Shown here in pieces: positions 1 to 5,205 of a DNA stretch of 5,484 nt (position 1 is its first letter; each line of letters starts with the position of its first letter). Source of the DNA: Methanomicrobiales archaeon. Its GTDB lineage: Archaea; Halobacteriota; Methanomicrobia; Methanomicrobiales; Methanospirillaceae. A program made the translations under genes and the position numbers. The notes beneath the pieces are model-generated. The model saw only the letters and a program-made list of their open reading frames with translations, was not told the origin of the DNA and searched no databases. The DNA lies in NCBI GenBank assembly GCA_013415575.1, contig JAAEES010000085.1, forward strand, positions 1 to 5,484, read 5' to 3'.

Positions 1-471
1 TCCATCCACCCACACCTCTGCCCCTGACGGCTCTGAGCTGATAGTGATGCCCCCCGGAAGGATAGTGAGCGTCGGCCAGGTCAGGGTGACGGGGATGGTG
101 GCATAGGAATCTGCACTGCCGAGATCCCTCCTCCCGACCGGTTCTGTGACCACGTAGACCGTGTAGGTCCCGGCGTCAACGAGACCGCCGGTGGTCCGGG
201 TATACCAGGTGTACTCCCAGTTCCCGTTGGCATCCACCGGGGCCTGGGCAAAGGTTGAGGGGACCCCGGTGATCACCGGGACAGAGATGTCGTCGAGCTT
301 CACCCCGTTTGCCGGGAGGTTCGGACCGGTCAGGAAGAGGTAGACCGAATCAGCCCCTGGTGCAGAACCGGAGAGCGGCAGGGTATCGCCGAGGGGAACG
401 GTCACGGCCATTGCCGGGAAGGCAATGAGGAGGAAAACGGCTGCAATGAGCAGGGGGAGGTGGAACTTCAT
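1..471 (-). CDS. Secreted surface protein with Ig-like region and start of a PEGA domain (3' end cut by window edge)
   Basis: I translated this minus-strand frame by hand; it is open to the window edge for 157 codons. Residues 1-22 form a signal peptide: Lys2, a hydrophobic core (LPLLIAAVFLLIAF) and a PAMA-type cleavage site. The mature part (about 23-135) is a beta-rich, Thr/Gly/Pro-rich segment with NGNWEYTWYT (82-91) and AGTYTVYVVTEP (100-111), resembling Ig-like modules of Methanomicrobiales cell-surface proteins. Residues 141-157 (GITISSEPSGAEVWVDG) match the opening of a PEGA domain, a short repeat found in exported proteins, so more PEGA copies probably lie beyond the edge. The role is likely extracellular or cell-envelope; no catalytic motif is visible. 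No Shine-Dalgarno site precedes the ATG at 471. An in-frame TTG at 498-496, seven bases after GGAGG (510-506), is an alternative start that would add nine residues. It is divergent from the small gene at 583. Confidence 0.85.
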   Translation of the reverse strand, partial: MKFHLPLLIAAVFLLIAFPAMAVTVPLGDTLPLSGSAPGADSVYLFLTGPNLPANGVKLDDISVPVITGVPSTFAQAPVDANGNWEYTWYTRTTGGLVDAGTYTVYVVTEPVGRRDLGSADSYATIPVTLTWPTLTILPGGITISSEPSGAEVWVDG

Positions 472-504
472 CGGAGGATGGTCGGTCAGGGGAACCAAAA
501 ATGT

Positions 505-510
505 TCCTCC
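505..510 (-). promoter_or_regulatory. Possible ribosome-binding site deciding a TTG start for the surface protein
   Basis: On the minus strand GGAGGA (510-505) is followed, seven bases after the GGAGG core, by an in-frame TTG (498-496). The downstream ATG (471-469) has only pyrimidine-rich sequence (CATCCTCCG) before it. The spacing suits initiation at TTG, giving an N-terminus MVPLTDHPPMKFH before the hydrophobic core. The alternative is the ATG start, perhaps on a leaderless mRNA. Confidence 0.4.
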
Positions 511-542
511 GAAAGCGTTCCACCCATTCCCTGCCGTGGTGG

Positions 543-582
543 GAAATGTTCATAACCCAGTTCCTCGCATAAAACTCACTAT
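543..582. promoter_or_regulatory. Divergent promoter region between surface protein and small protein
   Basis: This short AT-richer stretch lies between two divergent genes. On the plus strand TTCATAA (549-555) is centred about 31 bases before the ATG at 583, close to the position of an archaeal TATA box for a leaderless transcript. On the minus strand TTATGAAC (554-547) or TTTTATG (576-570) could serve the surface-protein gene. None is a strong TATA consensus, so assignment is tentative. Confidence 0.3.
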
Positions 583-777
583 ATGAAAGATATCGTGACA
601 ACCAGAAAGATGGAGAACGGCGTCGCCTGCTACTATGGAACGACCGGCCAGGAGAAGTTCGAGAGCTTCACCTATTCAGAGTTAATCGACATGAAGATCA
701 ATGCCCTTGACCTGCTGGAAGACCCGAAGAACTACGCGGTCGACACAGAAAAACATACGCTGGTCATGAAGAAGTAG
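583..777 (+). CDS. Small protein of unknown function, 64 residues
   Basis: I do not recognise this protein. It is a short soluble polypeptide with no signal peptide, membrane segment or metal-binding motif; the single cysteine is Cys16. By eye it suggests a beta strand (about 10-19, MENGVACYYG), an amphipathic helix (about 29-46, FTYSELIDMKINALDLLE) and a C-terminal strand (about 51-63, ending in KHTLVMKK). That is a compact domain and looks like real coding sequence rather than chance. The start is the first ATG in frame; no Shine-Dalgarno sequence precedes it (AAACTCACTAT), which fits a leaderless archaeal mRNA. A T-rich tract follows the stop, so it is probably monocistronic. It is divergent from the surface protein, and the next gene has its own promoter. 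No function is proposed. Confidence 0.7.
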   Translation: MKDIVTTRKMENGVACYYGTTGQEKFESFTYSELIDMKINALDLLEDPKNYAVDTEKHTLVMKK

Positions 778-782
778 GCCGG

Positions 783-800
783 ATTCTCCCTTTTTCTCTC
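783..800 (+). terminator. T-rich terminator after the small protein
   Basis: ATTCTCCCTTTTTCTCTC starts five bases after the TAG stop at 775-777. Archaeal RNA polymerase terminates at oligo-T tracts that need no stable hairpin, and none is evident here. Confidence 0.5.
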
Positions 801-896
801 ACTGCAACGCCGGATGCTCCAGCAGTTGAGCTCCGGTTCCCGTTCGATAGTACCCATGTTCCCTGGCAACTCCCCCTTGCATTTCCTTTCAAACCA

Positions 897-906
897 TTTT
901 ATCATA
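897..906 (+). promoter_or_regulatory. TATA-like box of the glutamate-synthase-like gene
   Basis: TTTTATCATA is the most AT-rich element in the 168-base gap before the gene. A start of transcription about 25-28 bases downstream would fall near 925-930, leaving a leader of roughly 15-20 bases that includes the ribosome-binding site. Position and composition fit an archaeal TATA box; the start site itself is not visible in sequence. Confidence 0.5.
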
Positions 907-910
907 TCCC

Positions 911-942
911 GTGAGTAAAATCACAGCATATACGGCGGTGAT
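911..942. promoter_or_regulatory. GTGA/TCAC inverted repeats around the predicted transcription start
   Basis: GTGA (911-914), ATCAC (920-924) and GTGAT (938-942) alternate in orientation, giving GTGA-N6-TCAC and ATCAC-N13-GTGAT inverted repeats. They span the predicted transcription start and the ribosome-binding site. This could be an operator, or, if transcription starts upstream of 920, a weak stem covering the ribosome-binding site. The half-sites are short and could be chance. Confidence 0.3.
934..942 (+). promoter_or_regulatory. Strong ribosome-binding site of the glutamate-synthase-like gene
   Basis: GGCGGTGAT matches eight of nine bases of GGAGGTGAT, the complement of the archaeal 16S rRNA 3' end. 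It ends three bases before the ATG at 946. This supports the chosen start, which also places the rubredoxin domain immediately at the N-terminus. Confidence 0.75.
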
Positions 943-945
943 AGC

Positions 946-2439
946 ATGGTTAAGTACCGGTGCAATGTATGTAATGTCTTTGAGTACGATCCCCGGCACG
1001 GGAGTTCGATTACCGGGGTAAAGCCCGGAACCGAACTAGAAGATTTCCCGGATGACTGGAAGTGCCCGATCTGCTCCTCCGACAAGTCCCACCTGCATCC
1101 GGTACGTGAGGAGAAACACCCTCACCACCACATCGAGCTTGAGACCAAGATCTGTCCGTTCTGCGGTCGGGAAATCCTCACCCCGGTATCCCACGAGGAG
1201 AAGAGGCAGCTCGAGTCCTATCTCGGCCCCTGGCGTCGGGAGTCCGATGAGCTCGAGGTGCACATGGAGGAGATCCACCTCATCTCCCGCACCGGAGAGT
1301 CCCTGGTAGAACCAATGCGGACCCGCCTCCCGGTTATCTCCTGGGATGACATCCTGATCAGGGCGGCCCAGATCGCGAAGATCCCCCTGAACAAGGACAT
1401 CCCGGTGAACACCCGGACGGTCATCGGCCCGGAGGCGAAGCAGCCCCTGGTGATCGAGACCCCGATCTATGTCACCCACATGTCATTCGGAGCACTCTCC
1501 CGGGAAGTGAAGACAGCACTCGCCACCGGGAGCGCCGCGATGCAGACCGCGATCGGGTCCGGCGAGGGAGGGATCCTGTCCGAAGAACGGCAGCTGGCCT
1601 ACAAGTACATCTTCGAGTACGTCCCGAACCGCTACAGCGTTACTGACGAGAACCTCCGGGATGCTGATGCGATTGAGATCAAGATCGGTCAGTCGACGTC
1701 TCCGGGGCTCGGTGCCCACCTCCCGGCAGAGAAGGCGACCGCCGAGATCGCTGGTATCCGGGGGTACCCGGAAGGGACCGATATCGTCAGCCCGGCCAGC
1801 TACGAGGACATCCGGAACCGGGAGGAGCTCGCGGCAAAAATCGACTGGCTCCGGCAGAAATCCGGGGGAAAACCGGTGGGGGTGAAGATCGCCGCCGGCC
1901 ACATAGAAGCCGACCTCGAAACGATCCTCTTCGCCGACCCGGACTTCATCACCATCGACGGCCGGCCGGGAGCCACCGGCTCGGCCCCGAAGTTCATCAA
2001 GGACGCCACCTCTGTCCCCACCATCTTCGCCCTCCACCGGGCCCGAACGTATCTCGACACCCATGACGCCACGGGAATCTCGCTGGTGGTCACCGGAGGG
2101 CTGCGTATCTCCACTGATTTCGCCAAGGCGCTCGCCATGGGCGCCGATGCCGTGGCCATCGGCACCGCCGCCCTGATGGCCTGTGCCTGCCAGCAGTACC
2201 GGCTCTGCGCAACCGGGAAATGCCCGGTCGGGGTCACTACCCAGGATCCGGAGCTCCGGAAACGGCTGGAGATCGATATCTCGGCCCGGAAGCTCGAGCT
2301 CTTCCTCCGGGTCTGCACCGAGGAGCTGAAGGATATCGCCCGGCTGACCGGGAACGATGATGTGCATGCTCTCCGGGTTATCGATCTCTGTACTGCCAAC
2401 TCTGAGATATCCGGCTACACCGACATCGAGCACGTGTAG
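946..2439 (+). CDS. Rubredoxin-fused glutamate synthase domain 2 protein (FMN, 3Fe-4S)
   Basis: This 497-residue protein is equivalent to the FMN/Fe-S synthase part of glutamate synthase. In the full enzyme that part reduces 2-oxoglutarate plus channelled ammonia to glutamate. Residues 1-53 form a rubredoxin-type domain with Cys6, Cys9, Cys40 and Cys43 and the signature PGTELEDFPDDWKCPIC. A second CPFC pair (Cys70, Cys73) follows a His-rich linker (58-62). From about 120 to 490 runs the glutamate synthase barrel, with THMSFGALSREVKTA (177-191), GSGEGG (204-209), KIGQSTSPGLGAHLP (246-260), IDGRPGATGSAP (337-348) and a VVTGGLRISTDFAKALAMGA phosphate-site region (381-400). Cys415-x5-Cys421-x4-Cys426 matches the GOGAT 3Fe-4S pattern. 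Missing are the class II glutamine amidotransferase domain and the GXGXG domain, and no neighbour here supplies them. It is probably cytosolic. The rubredoxin may deliver electrons. Alternative roles are one subunit of an archaeal split GOGAT, a methylamine-glutamate N-methyltransferase subunit C-like protein, or another FMN oxidoreductase. Confidence 0.9.
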   Translation: MVKYRCNVCNVFEYDPRHGSSITGVKPGTELEDFPDDWKCPICSSDKSHLHPVREEKHPHHHIELETKICPFCGREILTPVSHEEKRQLESYLGPWRRESDELEVHMEEIHLISRTGESLVEPMRTRLPVISWDDILIRAAQIAKIPLNKDIPVNTRTVIGPEAKQPLVIETPIYVTHMSFGALSREVKTALATGSAAMQTAIGSGEGGILSEERQLAYKYIFEYVPNRYSVTDENLRDADAIEIKIGQSTSPGLGAHLPAEKATAEIAGIRGYPEGTDIVSPASYEDIRNREELAAKIDWLRQKSGGKPVGVKIAAGHIEADLETILFADPDFITIDGRPGATGSAPKFIKDATSVPTIFALHRARTYLDTHDATGISLVVTGGLRISTDFAKALAMGADAVAIGTAALMACACQQYRLCATGKCPVGVTTQDPELRKRLEIDISARKLELFLRVCTEELKDIARLTGNDDVHALRVIDLCTANSEISGYTDIEHV

Positions 2440-2460
2440 AAATCGTCTGACGGTTTCTGC
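2436..2460 (+). terminator. Hairpin overlapping the stop codon of the glutamate-synthase-like gene
   Basis: The RNA can fold into an 11-base-pair stem (2436-2446 with 2450-2460) around a three-base loop (2447-2449). Two of the pairs are U-G (2437-2459 and 2443-2453) and the rest are Watson-Crick. The stem contains the UAG stop (2437-2439). No T-run follows, so it is not a classical intrinsic terminator. It may protect the 3' end, assist termination before the convergent gene, or affect translation termination. Confidence 0.45.
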
Positions 2461-2530
2461 GATTGTCCGGCAGGAACACCCCACCCGGGATGAGGAGCGG
2501 GGTAGCGGATGCCGGTTCCTGTCACGGTGA

Positions 2531-2549
2531 TGAGAAAAGAGAAGGAAAA
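2531..2549 (-). terminator. T-rich terminator of the Lon-like protease gene
   Basis: On the minus strand the sequence just after the protease stop (2556-2554) reads TTTTCCTTCTCTTTTCTCA, with two T4 runs in a pyrimidine tract beginning five bases downstream. This is a typical archaeal terminator composition. Flanking CCGGTT (2512-2517) and AACCGG (2548-2553) are inverted and could form a long-looped stem around it. Confidence 0.5.
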
Positions 2550-2553
2550 CCGG

Positions 2554-4953
2554 TCACCATGGCCCGGACCGGTACTCCTTCATGGTCTCTGCCATCTCTT
2601 TCAATCGTTTGTCCACCAGATAGTTGACCGTCCCTTCCTCGAATGTGCCGTCCGGGCGACGCTCCCCTGCTTTAACCCCGGTGAGTACCTCGATCCCTTC
2701 GTCTATGGTGCTGACGGGATAGATGGTAAACTTTCCTTCTTTCGCCGCCTCGAGGATCTCGTCCTTGAGCATCAGGTTCTGGACATTGCTTGCCGGGATC
2801 ATGGCCCCCTGTTTCCCGGTCAGCCCCTTGGCCTTGCAGACCTCGAAGAACCCTTCGAGCTTTTGGTTGACCCCGCCGATGGCCTGGACTTCGCCCTTCT
2901 GGTTCACCGACCCGGTGACGGCGAGGGCCTGGTTGATCGGGAGCCCGGAGAGCGCCGAGAGAATGGCGTAGAGCTCGGTGCTCGAGGCGCTGTCCCCGTC
3001 GACACCTTCGTAGCTCTGTTCAAAGACCAGCCGGGCGGAGAGGGAGAGAGGTTTGTCCTGGGCGTACCGGGCGTTCAGGAACCCGGAGAGGATGAGCACT
3101 CCCTTGGTGTGGGTCGGCCCGCCCATGGCCGCCTCCCGCTCGATATCCATGATCCCGCCCCTGCCGGTGGCGACACTGGCGGTCACCCGGGATGGTCGTC
3201 CGAACTCGATGTCCCCGAGTCCGATAACCGAGAGCCCGTTCACCTGGCCGACTTTCTCACCTTCGGTCTCGATCAGGAAGATTCCCCTGGTGATGTACTC
3301 CTGGATCTTCTCCTGGATCAGGTTTGAGCGGTAGATCTTTTCCTCGATCGCTTTTACGATATGCCGGTCGCTGGTGTATTCCGACTGATCCTGGGCGGCG
3401 TAGTAGCTGGCTTCCCTGATGATGTCGGCGACATTGGAGAAACGGGTGGTGAGCTTGGTCTGGTCTTCTGCCAGGCGTGAACCGTACTCGATCACCCGTG
3501 CCACCGCTGAGCTGTCCAGGTGGCGGAGGTTATATTCCTCGCAGAGGCCGCAGATGAACGATGCATAATTCCGTACATTCTCTTCGGTGCGGTCCATGGT
3601 GATATCGAAATCGGCCTTGACCTTGAAGAGCTCGGAAAAGTCCGGGTCCTGAGTGTAGAGGATCTGGTTGATCTGCGGGGTGCCGATAATGACCACCTTG
3701 AGGGAGAGCGGGATCGGTTCCGGCTTGATCCCCCTGGTGGAGATAAACCCCATCCGCTCGCCGGGTTCCTCGACGACTACTTCGCCCGTCTTGAGTGCCG
3801 TCTTGAGCCCGTCCCAGGAGAAGGGGTTCCTGAAGAGATCTTCAACCATCATCACCAGGAACCCGCTGTTCGCCTTGTGGATCGAGCCCGGCCGGATCAT
3901 GGTAAAATCGGTGGTCACCACCCCGTACTGGACCTCCTTCTCGATCTTGCCAAAGAGGTTCTGGTAGGAGGGGTTCTGTTCATAGATAACCGGTGCACCG
4001 TCATTGCCGGAATTGTCCACGATCACATTGACCTCGTACTTGCGGAACGCGAGCTCCCGGATCAGCGGGTTCGCGAACTGGGGCGGCAGCTGCTGCTGGG
4101 GCGGCTCGGGCATGAACTGGGGAAGATTTTCAACGATATCCTTCTGGACTGCATCGATATAGGCGTTGATCTCATCGACCTTCTCGTACTTGTCCTTGAG
4201 TGCTGCAACCCGGTGGCCGATAGCGGCGAGGGCAACCTCGCGGTTCAGCTGCTCGATAGTCTCACCGCCTTTCTGGTCGAGATCCCGCAGCTGCCGGAAC
4301 GTGTTCCGGAGCTCGACCAGGAGTTCCTCTTTCCGCTTCTGGTACTCTGCCTGGATCTCGGGGGGGAGCGCGACGAACTCCTCCTGCTGGTACGGTTTTC
4401 CGTCCTCTTTCAGGGGAATGGTGAGCAGACCCTGGGGGCCGGGCTGGATGAGGAAACCCTTCTCTTTGGACACCTCGTCGATATGGGAGAGCAGCCGGGC
4501 TTTCTCATCCTCGATCCCGCGGACAGCGGCATCACGGCGGTTCGTGTAGTCCTCGCTCTCGAAGACCTGGGGAATGAACCGCTTTGCCTCTGCGATGAAG
4601 GTCGCCATATCGTCTTTGAACTCTTTTCCCATTCCCGGAGGGAGGCGGATGGCGTTTGGTTCATAGGGATTGTCGAAGTTGTTGACGTAAATCCAGTCGT
4701 TCCCCCGGGGCTTGGTCTTTGCCAGCTCATCGAGGAATTTTCTCACCGCTGATTTTCTCCCGGTTCCGTGCATGCCGGATGCATAGATATTGAACCCTTT
4801 CTCCCCGATGTTCAGCCCGAAGGTGAGGGCCGAGAGCGCCCTCTTCTGGCCGACGATCTCCTCGAGGGGTTTTAATTCCTTTGTACTTCCGCACTCTATC
4901 AGGGACGCATCGAACCGGTTCCGGTACTGTTCCAAGGGCAGTCTGGTGACCAT
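2554..4953 (-). CDS. Lon-family Ser-Lys protease, AAA_32 / LonC-like, soluble
   Basis: This 799-residue protein is full length for the bacterial-type Lon-like proteases with an AAA_32 ATPase region. They degrade unfolded or regulatory proteins. The N-terminal part holds a Walker A-like GMHGTGRKS (60-68), altered from GxxGxGK[ST]. A long charged, probably coiled-coil helical insertion follows (about 195-276), then a Pro/Gln linker (282-292). The Walker B region reads GFLVMMVEDLF (364-374), lacking the usual hhhhDE pattern. Sensor-type GTPQIN (424-429) and RFSNVADIIREA (504-515) come next. The S16 protease domain covers about 565-760. Ser655 (in DGDSAS) and Lys698 (in GGVNQKL) are 43 residues apart, the same spacing as the E. 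coli Lon dyad Ser679/Lys722. No membrane segment is visible, unlike the membrane-anchored LonB usual in archaea, so it is probably cytosolic. The ATG at 4953 has GAGGAG about 11 bases upstream. It is convergent with the glutamate-synthase-like gene and divergent from the M1 peptidase gene. Confidence 0.9.
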   Translation of the reverse strand: MVTRLPLEQYRNRFDASLIECGSTKELKPLEEIVGQKRALSALTFGLNIGEKGFNIYASGMHGTGRKSAVRKFLDELAKTKPRGNDWIYVNNFDNPYEPNAIRLPPGMGKEFKDDMATFIAEAKRFIPQVFESEDYTNRRDAAVRGIEDEKARLLSHIDEVSKEKGFLIQPGPQGLLTIPLKEDGKPYQQEEFVALPPEIQAEYQKRKEELLVELRNTFRQLRDLDQKGGETIEQLNREVALAAIGHRVAALKDKYEKVDEINAYIDAVQKDIVENLPQFMPEPPQQQLPPQFANPLIRELAFRKYEVNVIVDNSGNDGAPVIYEQNPSYQNLFGKIEKEVQYGVVTTDFTMIRPGSIHKANSGFLVMMVEDLFRNPFSWDGLKTALKTGEVVVEEPGERMGFISTRGIKPEPIPLSLKVVIIGTPQINQILYTQDPDFSELFKVKADFDITMDRTEENVRNYASFICGLCEEYNLRHLDSSAVARVIEYGSRLAEDQTKLTTRFSNVADIIREASYYAAQDQSEYTSDRHIVKAIEEKIYRSNLIQEKIQEYITRGIFLIETEGEKVGQVNGLSVIGLGDIEFGRPSRVTASVATGRGGIMDIEREAAMGGPTHTKGVLILSGFLNARYAQDKPLSLSARLVFEQSYEGVDGDSASSTELYAILSALSGLPINQALAVTGSVNQKGEVQAIGGVNQKLEGFFEVCKAKGLTGKQGAMIPASNVQNLMLKDEILEAAKEGKFTIYPVSTIDEGIEVLTGVKAGERRPDGTFEEGTVNYLVDKRLKEMAETMKEYRSGPW

Positions 4954-4967
4954 GATCCTTTCAACTC

Positions 4968-4977
4968 CTCACGTGAG
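4968..4977. promoter_or_regulatory. Perfect palindrome at the protease promoter, possible operator
   Basis: CTCACGTGAG is a perfect 10-base palindrome ending 15 bases before the protease ATG. A further inverted half-site TCACG (4984-4988) pairs with CGTGA (4972-4976) across seven bases. It overlaps the predicted transcription start, a common place for archaeal repressors to bind. It is short, so chance cannot be excluded. Confidence 0.35.
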
Positions 4978-4991
4978 CCATTGTCACGAGA

Positions 4992-5007
4992 GGATATCAT
5001 TCTTATG
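4992..5007 (-). promoter_or_regulatory. TATA-like region of the Lon-like protease gene
   Basis: On the minus strand CATAAGAATGATATCC is the AT-richest stretch upstream of the protease. Its centre near 5000 predicts transcription starting around 4973, leaving a leader of about 20 bases with GAGGAG. The match to a TATA consensus is modest. The same AT-rich stretch could also serve plus-strand transcription towards the M1 gene, with a long leader. Confidence 0.35.
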
Positions 5008-5194
5008 GGTTGGGGAAGGGGGTCATTACCCGGTAAAAAAGGGGCCGTAGTATGCCGGTTCCGACCAGGCCTTCAGCCGGACCTCGAAGACGAAAACACC
5101 GATCAGCATCGCTTATCTGTGCCCGTGTCCACTCTTGCGTACGATCTGCCGGACGCGGGTTCCTGTACGGGAGCCACGAAAACGCACAGGTCAT
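5008..5194. other. Non-coding stretch between the divergent protease and M1 peptidase genes
   Basis: No convincing gene is seen here; the short frames on both strands have no recognisable motif. It holds a TTACCCGGTAA palindrome (5026-5036) running into A6 (5035-5040). A possible 6-base-pair hairpin also lies at 5158-5175 (GGTTCC with GGAGCC, one G-U pair, six-base loop), about 30 bases before the M1 start. The M1 gene has no strong TATA box at the usual distance. CTTATC at 5112-5117 is the nearest AT-rich candidate, and a longer structured leader is possible. Confidence 0.3.
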
Positions 5195-5200
5195 GGTGAT
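5195..5200 (+). promoter_or_regulatory. Ribosome-binding site of the M1 peptidase gene
   Basis: GGTGAT is a full match to the archaeal anti-Shine-Dalgarno complement and lies five bases before the ATG at 5206. Two other ATG triplets nearby (5193 and 5199) are out of frame with the peptidase, so this site fixes the start at 5206. Confidence 0.7.
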
Positions 5201-5205
5201 GGATC

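Noticed and set aside
778..820. Direct repeat GCCGGATTCTCC / GCCGGATGCTCC (778-789 and 809-820)
   Set aside because: There are only two copies of 12 bases with one mismatch and no flanking mobile or CRISPR features, so it is probably chance.
1483..2484. Open frame of 333 codons on the minus strand over the glutamate-synthase-like gene
   Set aside because: It is antisense to the conserved FMN and 3Fe-4S region. The product is Gly, Arg and Asp rich without a domain, so it is a codon-bias shadow.
2509..3327. Open frame of 272 codons on the plus strand overlapping the protease 3' end
   Set aside because: It is antisense to the protease domain including the catalytic Ser655 and Lys698 codons, and its product has no recognisable motif.
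3520..4752. Long open frame (410 codons) on the plus strand inside the protease gene
   Set aside because: It lies entirely antisense to a well-supported Lon-like gene. Its product is low-complexity, rich in Leu, Asp, Glu and Val with no domain, as expected from the reverse strand of GC-rich codons.
5057..5066. GGTTCCGACC resembling a tRNA T-loop
   Set aside because: It is not a proper GGTTCRA T-loop, and no acceptor stem, D-loop or anticodon arm can be placed around it on either strand.
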